A stretch of DNA of 64,000 bases from an uncultured Ligilactobacillus sp. (GCA_934215475.1 CAKPZY010000005.1:9080-73079); one strand, 5' to 3'. Positions 16,495 to 25,408 are shown, counted from the stretch's first letter. The notes: a model not told the origin generated them from the letters alone. Numbers and translations are program-made.

Positions 16495-16818
16495 ATGTAT
16501 TTCCAACGAAAAAAGAAATTTTCCAATAAATACTCCGATCAAGAGGCCTGCAACTAAGAGCATGACCTTAGTATTACTCTTGTCCTTGGCCAATCTTTTT
16601 TGCAAGGCTAACGCTAATTCAATCTTTCCTTTTTCCGTTAAATACAAATTTTTGATCATATATCTGCCTGTCCTTCGATTCGAATTCAAGGTATATTCAA
16701 CGAATTTTCTCTTAAAAATCAGATTATTCAAAATTTCATTTCTTTGCACATCAGTAGCAGAAACTTGCCCTTCATCCACTCTTTTGAGCAGCTTTACCTG
16801 CTGATTATTCAAGCTCAA
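16492..16818 (-). CDS. Small winged-helix-like protein with a C-terminal membrane anchor
   Basis: A 108-residue protein. Residues 1-75 are helical and basic with a wing-like segment (RRTGRYMIKNLYLTEKGKIEL), reminiscent of a winged-helix domain; residues 85-104 form one hydrophobic helix (VMLLVAGLLIGVFIGKFLF). A membrane-tethered DNA-binding or signalling protein is a guess. TTG at 16818 is preferred because GGGAG lies 8 nt upstream; an ATG at 16863 in the same frame has no ribosome binding site. Confidence 0.55.
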   Translation of the reverse strand: MSLNNQQVKLLKRVDEGQVSATDVQRNEILNNLIFKRKFVEYTLNSNRRTGRYMIKNLYLTEKGKIELALALQKRLAKDKSNTKVMLLVAGLLIGVFIGKFLFSLEIH

Positions 16819-17043
16819 TTTGTTCGCTCCCTGTCTTAAAATCAATAAGTGCACAGTTTTCATAGATTCACAATTTGGTATTTTACTCTAATTATTTATC
16901 TATTTCAATTTAGTGAAGTAAGTTTTACAAAATACATTATCTGACCAGTACGAGTAAATTTTTTAGGGCTTGCTTATGCTTCCCTATTAAAAATAAACTG
17001 GCACACCTTTCTGCCAAACTTGAATAAGAAAATACTTTTCACA

Positions 17044-17075
17044 TAAAAACAGGCAGCCGTAAATCAGCTGTCTGT
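17044..17075 (-). terminator. Terminator of the 49-aa gene
   Basis: On the minus strand ACAGACAGC pairs with GCTGCCTGT, followed by TTTTT, four bases past the stop codon at 17079. Confidence 0.85.
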
Positions 17076-17078
17076 CTT

Positions 17079-17228
17079 TTATCTGGTACCCTTTATCCAT
17101 TTCAAATGTGCTTTCAGCTTAGGATCCTTCAAGATCTCCGGGTCTTGGGCCCAATTATCTCCGTATGTATGATCAAGGTAAGAAATAATTTTGTGTGTGC
17201 GTATCCTCATTTCTTCACGCTGTACCAT
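17079..17228 (-). CDS. Small conserved-looking protein (49 aa)
   Basis: A 49-codon gene read on the minus strand from ATG 17228, with AAGGGGG about 9 nt upstream and a terminator immediately downstream. The product starts MVQREEMRIRTHKIIS, continues YLDHTYGDNWAQDPEI and ends in a Lys-rich helix. It is soluble and I do not recognise it. A TTGACC / TATGAT pair with 19-nt spacing lies upstream. The complete transcription and translation signals make it a real gene despite its size. Confidence 0.7.
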   Translation of the reverse strand: MVQREEMRIRTHKIISYLDHTYGDNWAQDPEILKDPKLKAHLKWIKGTR

Positions 17229-17436
17229 TATATTCGCCCCCTTAATCACTTTTACCTGTCACAAAAATAAAATCATCCAACCGCACTCTTATCATACAGC
17301 TTTTTGGCCGTACCTGGTCAAATTAGGTTTCTGCAATTACATAAGATGTTATCGCGGTTCTGCCGTAGATCAGCTGAAATTACTGTCTTGATCCATCGGT
17401 ATGGTTCTTTTTGTCCTCCAAATCGTTTTTTAGAAA

Positions 17437-17471
17437 TAAAAAAAACAGCGACCTGTCAAATGGCCGCTGTT
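17437..17471 (-). terminator. Terminator of pncB
   Basis: AACAGCG and CGCTGTT arms on the minus strand, followed by eight Ts, 11 nt past the pncB stop. Confidence 0.85.
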
Positions 17472-17481
17472 TGTCTTCAAA

Positions 17482-18933
17482 TTAAATGCTGTATTTTTTG
17501 ATCAGCTCTTGCTGCTGTTCATATAAAGCTTTCGTAATATACACTGGGTATTCGTCAGGATATAACAGACGTTTCTTAGCTGCCGGAAGCTCAGCTAACA
17601 TTTTTTGGCTATATTTTTGGATGTCAAAGACGTTTGGCAAATCTTGCGTTAATTTACCGCCCTCACTCATAACTTCTTTTTGTAAAGCAACGGCCCGAAC
17701 GTTTCGTAATGTCTGGTAGCGTTTAGTAGCTTCCGGATCAGCGCTAAGCACTTTCATTTCTTTGATCTCTTCTGGGATATTGTCTGAACGTAAAGCAACC
17801 AAATCAGAAAAAGGCGCTCCAGTTCGCGGATCATACAAACGATATACTTGCTTAAGCCCAGGTAATGTCAGTTTGCCGATACTTGCACTGACCTTGACCT
17901 TGGGGAGCCAATTACCGGTCGTATTTTTAACAGCACCTAACTTATAAACTCCACTCAACACAGGTGAACTTGCACTAGTTATCAAGTTTTCACCCACACC
18001 AAAATTGTCGATTTGAGCACCTTCACCGATCAGGGATTGAACGATCTCTTCATCCAAAGAATTCGAGGCCGTGATCTTAGCTTCGGTGTAACCGGCATTG
18101 TCCAGCATCTCCCTGGCCTGGGTCGACAGTTGTGTAATGTCACCAGAATCGATCCTGATGGCAAAATTAGAATAACCCTTGGCTGCCAGCTGATCAAAGA
18201 TCTTAATGGCGTTTGGAACACCAGAACCTAAAACATCATAAGTATCAACTAAAAGTGAACAATTGTCAGGGTAGATGCGTGACCAAGCTTCAAAAGCTGT
18301 TAATTCATCATCAAAAGCTTCGACCCAGCTATGAGCCATCGTCCCTGCAACAGGAATGCCGAATTTTTTACCGGCCAGCAGATCTGAAGTGCTGGTGCAC
18401 CCGCCAATCACCGCAGCACGCGCTCCATAAACCGCACTAGAGGGTCCTTGGGCACGACGGGCACCAAACTCCATAACAGCTCTGCCCTTGGCTGCGGCAA
18501 CGATCCGCCGGGCTTTGGTAGCAATTAAGCTCTGGTGGTTGATGACATTTAAAAGTAAAGTTTCAAATAATTGTGATTGGATCAGCGGGCCTTCCACTGT
18601 TAACACTGGCTCACGCGAAAATACCGGCGTCCCTTCAGTGATCGCATATACCTTGCAATCAAACTTAAAGTCGCGCAAATAATCCAGAAAACCGTCTGAA
18701 AAGATATTTAGGCTGCGCAGATAATCTAAATCATCTTCTTCAAAATGATAATTTTGTAATTCCTCCAACACAGTCCCAATTCCCGCCAAAACAACGAAAC
18801 GTCCGTTGTCCGGTAATTTGCGGAAGAACATATCAAAAGACCCGCATTCATTTATCATTTCCTCGTGAAATCCATTTGCCATTGTATATTCATATAAATC
18901 TGTCAAAAGTGCCAGGTTTCCTTGCTCGATCAT
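17482..18933 (-). CDS. pncB: Nicotinate phosphoribosyltransferase
   Basis: A 483-residue NAPRTase, the first step of the Preiss-Handler NAD salvage route (nicotinate plus PRPP to nicotinate mononucleotide). Recognised by the N-terminal LLTDLYEYTMANGF, the active-site block MEFGARRAQGP (about residue 155), RIDSGDI (about 265) and FGVGENLITS (about 320). The ATG at 18933 has TAGGAGG upstream. A probable NAD-regulator gene (nrtR) lies upstream on the same strand, in line with control of NAD salvage. Confidence 0.93.
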   Translation of the reverse strand: MIEQGNLALLTDLYEYTMANGFHEEMINECGSFDMFFRKLPDNGRFVVLAGIGTVLEELQNYHFEEDDLDYLRSLNIFSDGFLDYLRDFKFDCKVYAITEGTPVFSREPVLTVEGPLIQSQLFETLLLNVINHQSLIATKARRIVAAAKGRAVMEFGARRAQGPSSAVYGARAAVIGGCTSTSDLLAGKKFGIPVAGTMAHSWVEAFDDELTAFEAWSRIYPDNCSLLVDTYDVLGSGVPNAIKIFDQLAAKGYSNFAIRIDSGDITQLSTQAREMLDNAGYTEAKITASNSLDEEIVQSLIGEGAQIDNFGVGENLITSASSPVLSGVYKLGAVKNTTGNWLPKVKVSASIGKLTLPGLKQVYRLYDPRTGAPFSDLVALRSDNIPEEIKEMKVLSADPEATKRYQTLRNVRAVALQKEVMSEGGKLTQDLPNVFDIQKYSQKMLAELPAAKKRLLYPDEYPVYITKALYEQQQELIKKYSI

Positions 18934-19092
18934 AGATCGTTCCTCCTAAAGAATGATTAAAGGTAATACATACTTTTAATAAAAGATAAAAAAATAATAG
19001 CTCGTAATCATTTTCCGATAGTACTCTATTTAACCGGCAATTGCAAACCAAACTGTTTCTCAGGCATCCAAAAAAAGCCCAGCAAACTTTGA

Positions 19093-19854
19093 TTACTGTA
19101 GACGATATAAATTGGCTGGACGTCCCCGTCCGGATCTTAAAGCAGTGCCGGCGCTTTCAAATAATTTGCTATGGGTCTTCTTAAAATTGGAATTATCTAT
19201 CCGTTCAATCTTGGTCTTTAAAAACGGTGCATATACACAGCGGGCCTCTCTGAGCGTAAAAGTTCTCCCTAATATCAAAAGAACGGTCGGTTGATAATCC
19301 AACTTGTTTTTGATTCGGCGACAAGCAACCTTTATGATCCATTCATGGTCAAAAGCCAAGCTCTTTTGCCGGTGGCCAGCATAATTTTTTAAGCCATGAT
19401 AATATTTTTCGTGATCGTTTTCTCGTGCGACGTGAAATTTATCACTGCCATTGCAAAATAAGTAATGTCTGTCCTTCACTTTCATGGCAAACCATTTTGC
19501 AGCGCTTGCTCCATAACCGGGATCTAACGGCGGCATTTCAGGTAAAAATGTCATGTAGGCTAAAGACAAAACTCTCTGCCGGCCGCTTTTTCTTTGCGGA
19601 GCGGTAAAGGTTTCCAATTGTTCCGTATGAAAGGCTGAAAGTTTTAAGCCAATCTTATCTTGGACCAGGCGTAAAGCCGCTTGATCAGCGTTCTCATTTT
19701 GACCCAAGAAAGTTTCCGGCAAAGCCCAAAGACCTTGAGCGGGTTCATTAGAGCGCTTGACTAATAATAAGTTGACCTCATTAGTCTCACGGTCAAAACT
19801 CCAAATGAGATTGACAATGTTGATTTGCATTTGTGCAGAATTATTTTCAGCCAA
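19093..19854 (-). CDS. nrtR: NrtR-type Nudix regulator of NAD metabolism
   Basis: A 253-residue protein with an N-terminal Nudix domain (about 1-145) and a C-terminal winged helix ending in GRGRPANLYRL, the hallmark of NrtR. The Nudix box is degenerate: where catalytic members have REL-x-EE-x-G this one reads RLVQDKIG, so it should bind but not hydrolyse its ligand, probably ADP-ribose or a related NAD metabolite. NrtR repressors control NAD salvage genes, and pncB follows downstream on the same strand. TTG at 19854 lies 6-7 nt after GGGAGG; GTG at 19857 is an alternative. Confidence 0.85.
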   Translation of the reverse strand: MAENNSAQMQINIVNLIWSFDRETNEVNLLLVKRSNEPAQGLWALPETFLGQNENADQAALRLVQDKIGLKLSAFHTEQLETFTAPQRKSGRQRVLSLAYMTFLPEMPPLDPGYGASAAKWFAMKVKDRHYLFCNGSDKFHVARENDHEKYYHGLKNYAGHRQKSLAFDHEWIIKVACRRIKNKLDYQPTVLLILGRTFTLREARCVYAPFLKTKIERIDNSNFKKTHSKLFESAGTALRSGRGRPANLYRLQ

Positions 19855-19876
19855 CACTTTACCTCCCAACTAATAG

Positions 19877-19904
19877 CAGTTAAAAAACATATCGATTTTA
19901 ACTG
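19877..19904 (-). promoter_or_regulatory. Inverted repeat in the nrtR leader, possible autoregulatory operator
   Basis: CAGTTAAAA and TTTTAACTG are perfect 9-bp arms separated by 10 bp. They lie between a minus-strand TATAAT (19940-19945) and the nrtR start. No T-tract follows, so an operator is more likely than a terminator. Confidence 0.4.
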
Positions 19905-20004
19905 TTCGGCGCAAGAATTCGAGCCCTTAACTACCTTTAATTATAACTAATTGAAAAGAACTATAAAACAATAATAATTGCTAATTTTAACCTATTTGTT
20001 TAAA

Positions 20005-20045
20005 ACAAGAATAAGTTCTTGTATTTATACCTTTTTCCTTATAAT
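20005..20045 (+). promoter_or_regulatory. Promoter with palindromic operator over the -35 element
   Basis: ACAAGAA-TAAG-TTCTTGT (20005-20022) is a perfect 7-bp inverted repeat. Its right arm contains the -35 TCTTGT (20017-20022), and TATAAT (20040-20045) follows after 17 nt. The placement is that of a repressor site for the next gene. Confidence 0.65.
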
Positions 20046-20083
20046 ATGTAAGTGTCTTAAAAATCATTTAAGGAGGCTTTTTG

Positions 20084-20734
20084 ATGACTAAGGTTGGTAT
20101 CATAGGTGCAACCGGTATGGCAGGCTCGGCTGCCTTCAAGGAAGCACAAATAGCAGGTTTGGACGTAACAGCAATCGTTCGTAACGCGACGAAAGCAAAA
20201 AAAGAGTTGGGTGATTCAATTCAGATCCTGGAAAAAGATGCATTTTCACTGACCAAAGATGACTTATCAGGTTTTGATGTTATCGTCGATGCATTTTCCA
20301 CTGACCCGGCAAAGGCGTATCTTCACGTGGATCTGACGGCTAAATTGATCAGTTTATTCCGTGAAGAAAAGCAACCACGCTTCATTTTCATTTTGGGTGC
20401 AGGCAGTTTACGCACTGGAGCTGACCATCACCTCGTAGTAGAAGACATTAAAAAAGCACCAGGATCAAAAGCCTGGATCGGAACGCCGATCAACCAGCTG
20501 TCAGAATTACATTTCTTGCAGGATGTTACCAACGTAGATTGGGTCGGCATTTCACCAGGAGCATCTTTTGTCCCTGGTACAGCCGCATCCAATATCCTCG
20601 TGGGATCCAACGAATTGCTGGCGGATAAAGAAGGAAAGTCAGAAACAACGGCCGGTACAATGGCTAAGGTGATAGTTAAAGAGATTGAGGAACCTTCACA
20701 TAAGCAAGAACGTTTTACTGTCGCCAACGGCTAA
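20084..20734 (+). CDS. NAD(P)-binding atypical SDR oxidoreductase
   Basis: A 216-residue Rossmann protein of the NmrA/YwnB-like atypical short-chain dehydrogenases. The dinucleotide-binding motif GIIGATGMAGSAAFKEA opens the protein, and DVIVDAFST and FIFILGAGSLRTG follow at the expected strands. The classical YxxxK catalytic pair is not evident, so a redox-sensing or reductase role is uncertain. AAGGAGG precedes ATG 20084 by 8 nt. A palindromic operator covers its promoter; no regulator gene is adjacent. Confidence 0.75.
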   Translation: MTKVGIIGATGMAGSAAFKEAQIAGLDVTAIVRNATKAKKELGDSIQILEKDAFSLTKDDLSGFDVIVDAFSTDPAKAYLHVDLTAKLISLFREEKQPRFIFILGAGSLRTGADHHLVVEDIKKAPGSKAWIGTPINQLSELHFLQDVTNVDWVGISPGASFVPGTAASNILVGSNELLADKEGKSETTAGTMAKVIVKEIEEPSHKQERFTVANG

Positions 20735-20757
20735 CATTACGCTGACCACATTTAACA

Positions 20758-20788
20758 GGCTGCAGCATTTTAATGCCGCAGCTTTTTT
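20758..20788 (+). terminator. Terminator of the SDR gene
   Basis: GCTGC-aGCATT and AATGCc-GCAGC arms, followed by TTTTTT. Confidence 0.85.
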
Positions 20789-20906
20789 GTGGACAGATTT
20801 TTCCAAAATATTTGGTATAATTATCCTAAACACTTAAGAGAACAAGGTAAAAAGCATCCTTAGTCATATGTCTACCTTGATTCAAAAAAACGAGGAGAAG
20901 AGTATA

Positions 20907-21248
20907 ATGTTTAACCTAATACCTAATGATATGCGAGAAGTTGCCGAGAAATTGGCTTATGAACAAGCACATGATCATCCAAACTTTACTGAAAAAGATG
21001 TCCTAATAGAAACTGCAAAGGCAGGCGTCCAAGAAATGTTCGATGAAGCCCTTGAGGGCCCCTATTATAACGTGAGGTGGCAAGGAATTGACTCATCATT
21101 GTTAGTGACAGGGCCGTTAAAAGAAGAAATTATTACCATGCGCCCACGAATCGACTTTGCAACTTTTTCAGCGGATTTTAAAAACAACCCCATTCTTTTT
21201 TGGCGTAATATTTCTCAACAAATCAAGCAGGCAATAAAACTACAATAA
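20907..21248 (+). CDS. Hypothetical protein (113 aa)
   Basis: I do not recognise it. A soluble acidic protein with an N-terminal helix pair (MREVAEKLAYEQA and EKDVLIETAKAGVQEMFDEA), a central strand region (YYNVRWQGIDSSLLVTG) and a C-terminal amphipathic helix. ATG 20907 has GAGGAGAAGAG upstream; the frame extends to 20868 without a good site. A TATAAT at about 20816 suggests an independent promoter. A weak hairpin at 21267-21297 (ACC-GTGT/ACAC-GGT) may end the transcript. Confidence 0.6.
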   Translation: MFNLIPNDMREVAEKLAYEQAHDHPNFTEKDVLIETAKAGVQEMFDEALEGPYYNVRWQGIDSSLLVTGPLKEEIITMRPRIDFATFSADFKNNPILFWRNISQQIKQAIKLQ

Positions 21249-21423
21249 AAGATACCCACCAGTTTGACCCGTGTCCATGAATAGGAACACAGGTATTTGT
21301 TTGCGTAAATCTGGCTATAATTTTTATTGAAAATCTTCTTTAGACATCCTTTGTCTTATTCCTTTTTTAACATTATAATTTGACTTGTACATATTTTACC
21401 TTTAAATGACAGGAGGCATCAGC

Positions 21424-22677
21424 ATGGAAAAGTTCATGGATTGGTTACAAAAATATATCATTCCTCCCATGGCCAAAGTCGGCAACAACAAATATCTGGT
21501 TTCGGTCCGCAATGGCTTAGTACTCACTTTACCCGCCATCATTGGCGGCAGTATTTTCCTAATCTTAGGCAATATTCCGATCCAACCCTGGTTAAATTTG
21601 ATCAAGCCTTACTCAGATTGGATCAACGTGGCAGTCAACGGTTCATTTGGCATCATTTCACTGATAGCTGTGATCGGCATCGGCTACGAATTAGCCAAAG
21701 AGCTGAAGATCGATCCCATCTCGGGAGCCGGTTTATCAACTATGGCCTTTGTTATCCTGTGCTTTAATGACAAACTTCAACTTGACGTTGCCAATTTTTC
21801 CTCCTCTGGCCTATTTACCGCCATCATTACTGCATTCATTTCTGTTTCTGTCTATAAGTGGTTTATCAAAAGAAATATCGTCATCAAATTGCCTGCTGGT
21901 GTCCCTAGTGCGGTATCTAATTCATTTGTGGCTTTACTCCCCGGTTTTGTGATCTTAGTGCTTTTTTGGGCCATCCGTATCCCATTTGGAGTTGACGTCA
22001 ATGAAGTGATCCAAGCCATTTTCCACCCGCTGCTCTTCGCTTTGAATTCTTTGCCCGGCATTTTAGTTTACACTTTACTAGTGAGTGTTCTTTGGGTTTG
22101 CGGGATCCATGGCGATATGACGCTTGAAGGCATCGCCGATCCAATCTTTTTACAATTTCTTGCTGCGAATGGAACCGCTTACGCTAATCATGACCCACTG
22201 CCATACGTGACCTCTTCTGGCTTTTCCAGCTTGTTTGTGAATGTGGGAGGGACTGGAGCTACGATCACTCTTGTTCTCCTCATGCTTTTTTCAAAAAGCA
22301 AGACCTATCGTGATCTGGGAAGAGTTGCTTTCCCTAGTGCGCTATTTGAAATAAATGAACCAGTGATTTTCGGCTTTCCTATTGTTATGAATCCACTCAC
22401 CCTGATACCATTTATCGTGGTGCCGTTGGTACTTGCGACCTTATCATATCTATTGATAATTTTAGGATGGGTTGCAGCACCTTCTGCCATGGTTCCTTGG
22501 ACAATGCCGCCCATCATCGGACCACTCATGGCGACCGGTTGGGATTGGCGCGCCGCAGTCTGGTCAGCCGTTGAATTAATTATTGCCGGATTTTTGTATT
22601 TCCCGTTTTTTAAAGCAGCCGAAAAGAAAATGCTGCTCGAAGAACAAGCTAAGACAACGCAAGAAAGCATCAGTTAA
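21424..22677 (+). CDS. PTS EIIC component, lactose/cellobiose family
   Basis: A 417-residue membrane protein of the CelB/LacE EIIC family, with about ten hydrophobic segments. The N-terminal block KYIIPPMAKVGNNKYLVSVRNG and the GIHGDMTLEGIADP region (about residue 230) are family landmarks. These permeases bring in beta-glucosides or diacetylchitobiose as phosphosugars. No EIIA, EIIB or phospho-glycosidase is adjacent, so it must borrow components encoded elsewhere. AGGAGG lies upstream of ATG 21424; the frame is open to 21406 without a better start. Confidence 0.85.
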   Translation: MEKFMDWLQKYIIPPMAKVGNNKYLVSVRNGLVLTLPAIIGGSIFLILGNIPIQPWLNLIKPYSDWINVAVNGSFGIISLIAVIGIGYELAKELKIDPISGAGLSTMAFVILCFNDKLQLDVANFSSSGLFTAIITAFISVSVYKWFIKRNIVIKLPAGVPSAVSNSFVALLPGFVILVLFWAIRIPFGVDVNEVIQAIFHPLLFALNSLPGILVYTLLVSVLWVCGIHGDMTLEGIADPIFLQFLAANGTAYANHDPLPYVTSSGFSSLFVNVGGTGATITLVLLMLFSKSKTYRDLGRVAFPSALFEINEPVIFGFPIVMNPLTLIPFIVVPLVLATLSYLLIILGWVAAPSAMVPWTMPPIIGPLMATGWDWRAAVWSAVELIIAGFLYFPFFKAAEKKMLLEEQAKTTQESIS

Positions 22678-22797
22678 AAACTAGGCGTCACAGATAGTTT
22701 ACAAGGAAATAACGACTGCTCTTTTGGATAAAGCTCGGGGCACACTAATTTTCTGGCCGTCCCTTCTTTGCTAACCTGTTATTATTTAGGAGGTCTT

Positions 22798-23985
22798 ATG
22801 TTGTCAAAATATCGTTTAATATCAAACGCTGACCTTGAACAATATTATCAGTTGTATCTTTATGCTTTTAATACGCCTGATGAACCGCGTCGGCGCCAAT
22901 ATTTTTTTGATCGTTTAGGTCACGGTCTTTCATATGGACTTAAAAATAATTCTGGTCTCACCAGTGCCTTATATAGTTTACCCTTCACCATTAACTTTCA
23001 CGGTGTTACCTACAAAATGAACGGTATCGGCGATGTCGCAACTGCTCCTGAAAGTGCGGGGCAAGGTGGTGCCAGCATTCTATTGCAGGATGCCCTAAAT
23101 GATATGTATGAAAATAACGTGACTCTCTCTTACCTAGCACCGTTTTCTTTTGCCTACTATCGGCGGCTGGGTTATGAACAAGCCTTTTCTCATTTGCATT
23201 ATTCTCTTGCCAGTGGAGATGTACCAAGTTATCGGTCGCGACACCCTGAAGGTCATGTCAGCAGACAACCATTACAAAACGTTTTACCAGAAACTGCTGC
23301 TTTTTATGGGCAGTTTTCCCAGCAAGGCTTAAAGGGCGGACTCATCAGGGACAAATGGTGGTGGAACTACCTCTCCATTAAAAATGAATGGCAGGTCGGA
23401 CTATATTATGATGAACATGAAAAAGTCCAAGGGTACGTGATATATGAATACTCACCAACTCGTTTAACTGTCAAAGAATTTCTGTATGGATCGACAGCGG
23501 CTTTTGAACATCTACTGTCTTTTATTTTCAATCATAAAAATTCAGTACCCAAGATAAACTTTGATTCACCAGATGTGACCTATCATGGCGATTGGCTGGG
23601 AGACCCATACAGTTTATCGAGTCGAGTAGTTCCATACATGATGGCACGGATCGTTGATCTCAAAGACTTTTTGACCCGCTACCCATATCTCAAACAAACA
23701 TTTGGACCGATTGTTTTACCGGTCAAAGACGAGAGCCTTCCACAAAATTCTGGTGTGTGGCGTCTTTTTGCCCAAAATGGTCAAAATGAAATTAAAAAAA
23801 TTGGTCCCTTAACGAGCAGGGACACCAAGTATATTTCGATCCAACAACTGACTAAAGCACTATTTGGTACAACTTCTGTCCTAGAGATCACAACTACTGG
23901 GAAAGCAGCCTTAGAGCCGCAGACAGTCAAAAAGCTAAACGAGATCTTGGTCGATGAACCTCCGGAACTAGTCGATTATTTTTAA
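22798..23985 (+). CDS. Eis-like GNAT N-acetyltransferase
   Basis: A 395-residue protein of the Eis/enhanced-intracellular-survival type: two tandem GNAT-like domains (about 1-290) and a C-terminal SCP2-like lid. Markers are the MNGIGDVATAPESAGQGGAS acetyl-CoA loop and YLAPFSFAYYRRLGYE (about residue 105-120). Relatives acetylate amines, including aminoglycosides; the natural substrate here is unknown. TAGGAGG precedes ATG 22798. It follows the EIIC gene by 120 nt without a clear terminator, so readthrough is possible. Confidence 0.8.
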   Translation: MLSKYRLISNADLEQYYQLYLYAFNTPDEPRRRQYFFDRLGHGLSYGLKNNSGLTSALYSLPFTINFHGVTYKMNGIGDVATAPESAGQGGASILLQDALNDMYENNVTLSYLAPFSFAYYRRLGYEQAFSHLHYSLASGDVPSYRSRHPEGHVSRQPLQNVLPETAAFYGQFSQQGLKGGLIRDKWWWNYLSIKNEWQVGLYYDEHEKVQGYVIYEYSPTRLTVKEFLYGSTAAFEHLLSFIFNHKNSVPKINFDSPDVTYHGDWLGDPYSLSSRVVPYMMARIVDLKDFLTRYPYLKQTFGPIVLPVKDESLPQNSGVWRLFAQNGQNEIKKIGPLTSRDTKYISIQQLTKALFGTTSVLEITTTGKAALEPQTVKKLNEILVDEPPELVDYF

Positions 23986-24080
23986 TAGGCGATGGTCAAC
24001 ACTTTTCCATACTAAAGCTTGCTTTTGCTTAATAAACGCGCTATATTCAAGCAATACTTATAGCAAAAGAGGTAAAGTAT

Positions 24081-24323
24081 ATGAAAGCGACACAAAAGCG
24101 CAAAATATTTCTCATTTTCGGTCTATCGTGGGTGGCAGCCTTTATTTTAGCCGGTTTGAGTGTTGTGGCTTGGCTTAGTCGGCCATCTAATGTGATCACA
24201 TTGTTATTGCTGATCTGCGATTTTGTTGCTCTCAGTTTGGTTTCGACCAGCCTCACACTAGCCATTTCTTGGTGGCATAAAAAGCACGTGGCCAAAAAGC
24301 ACGTGAAAATAGATCGGCCATAA
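24081..24323 (+). CDS. Small two-helix membrane protein (80 aa)
   Basis: An 80-residue protein with two hydrophobic segments (about 10-31 and 38-62) and a Lys/His-rich tail, positive-inside on both ends. I recognise no family. AGAGGTAAAG precedes ATG 24081, and a strong terminator follows. A minus-strand frame over the same DNA lacks these signals. Confidence 0.6.
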   Translation: MKATQKRKIFLIFGLSWVAAFILAGLSVVAWLSRPSNVITLLLLICDFVALSLVSTSLTLAISWWHKKHVAKKHVKIDRP

Positions 24324-24325
24324 CA

Positions 24326-24372
24326 AAAAGCCCTGGAAATGAGATCAAGCTGATCTCATTTCCAGGGCTTTT
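24326..24372. terminator. Bidirectional terminator
   Basis: A 22-bp perfect hairpin, AAAAGCCCTGGAAATGAG... with its complement, loop AGC, ending in Ts on both strands. It serves the small membrane protein and the convergent msrA gene. Confidence 0.9.
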
Positions 24373-24396
24373 AAGCCACCTTTATGGATTAGGCGT

Positions 24397-24930
24397 TTAA
24401 AATAGTTTGTGGTGTTTTTTCCACTTGTCTTTAATGAATTTCTCTCGACCGCCCTTTTCCTCCATTTGAAATCGTACAGGATTTTTTCTATAAAATTCCT
24501 GATGATAATCCTCTGCTGGATAAAAAGGCTGTGCATCCTCGATTTGTGTCACGATCGGGGCAGAAAAGCGTCCACTTTCTTCTAATTCTTTTTTAGAAGC
24601 TTCAGCAATTTTTCTTTCTTCGTCATTTTGTACGAAAATCACCGGCCGGTAATTGTCGCCGCGATCTTGAAATTGACCCATGGCGTCGGTGGGATCGGTT
24701 TGACGCCAATAGACTTCTACCAGATCCTGATAAGAAACGACTGCCGGATCATAATGAATCTCTACAGCTTCAGTGTGTCCGGTAGTATGGCTGCAAACTT
24801 GTTCATAGGTCGGGTTTGGAACGTGCCCGCCCGTATATCCTGAAACTACTTTGTTGATCCCTGGCTGTTCATCAAAGGGTTTGACCATACACCAAAAACA
24901 CCCGCCCGCAAAAATCGCTGTTTTCTCCAT
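24397..24930 (-). CDS. msrA: Peptide methionine sulfoxide reductase A
   Basis: A 177-residue MsrA that repairs oxidised methionine (S-epimer). The catalytic cysteine is in AGGCFWC at residue 10-15, and GYTGG, YEQVC and [11 protein letters not shown] follow as expected. ATG 24930 has GGAGAATT 8 nt upstream. It lies next to trxA and a glutathione-peroxidase-family gene on the same strand; thioredoxin is the normal reductant for MsrA, so this is a functional redox group. Confidence 0.95.
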   Translation of the reverse strand: MEKTAIFAGGCFWCMVKPFDEQPGINKVVSGYTGGHVPNPTYEQVCSHTTGHTEAVEIHYDPAVVSYQDLVEVYWRQTDPTDAMGQFQDRGDNYRPVIFVQNDEERKIAEASKKELEESGRFSAPIVTQIEDAQPFYPAEDYHQEFYRKNPVRFQMEEKGGREKFIKDKWKKHHKLF

Positions 24931-24965
24931 TGCCAATTCTCCTTCACATTGCTTAATACATACAT

Positions 24966-24994
24966 TAAAGGAGCACAGATCAACTCCATGCTCC
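24966..24994 (-). terminator. Weak terminator after trxA
   Basis: GGAGCA and TGCTCC arms on the minus strand followed by TTTAA, between trxA and msrA. The short U-run means partial readthrough is likely. Confidence 0.45.
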
Positions 24995-25024
24995 AATAAA
25001 TTATTTTAGACTGTTAACGCTGCT

Positions 25025-25342
25025 TTAGTCAGTATACTTTTCCAGGATCTTTTTCAATTGATCTTTGGGATGATAACCGACCAGCGTATCGACAACCTCA
25101 CCATTTTTTTTGACCAGTAAAGTTGGAATACTCATGATACCAAATTGTGCAGGCGTATCAGGATTTTGGTCAACATCCATTTTAGTGAATTCAACCTCGC
25201 CATCCATTTCATCAGACAACTGTTCTACAACAGGCGATTGCATCCGACAAGGACCGCACCATGTTGCCCAAAAGTCTGTTAAGGCAACACCTTTGCCTGT
25301 AACATCTTCAAAATCTTTATCAGTGACTTCTTTAACTGCCAT
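25025..25342 (-). CDS. trxA: Thioredoxin
   Basis: A 105-residue thioredoxin with the WCGPCR active site (about residue 28-33), the cis-proline segment SIPTLLV and the usual length. It supplies electrons to peroxidases and MsrA. TAGGAGGGAG precedes ATG 25342. It is encoded between a glutathione-peroxidase-family gene and msrA, both of which can use it. Confidence 0.95.
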   Translation of the reverse strand: MAVKEVTDKDFEDVTGKGVALTDFWATWCGPCRMQSPVVEQLSDEMDGEVEFTKMDVDQNPDTPAQFGIMSIPTLLVKKNGEVVDTLVGYHPKDQLKKILEKYTD

Positions 25343-25408
25343 AAGTTTCTCCCTCCTAAATGAACACTTTCATATCGTGCCCCATGTAACTATAACAATA
25401 ATGATAAC

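Noticed and set aside
17695-17707. LexA-like CGAACGTTTCG inside pncB
   Set aside because: The half-sites are not separated by four bases and it lies within a coding region.
24047-24295. Minus-strand 82-codon frame opposite the small membrane protein
   Set aside because: The plus-strand frame has the ribosome binding site, positive-inside pattern and terminator; the opposite one has none.
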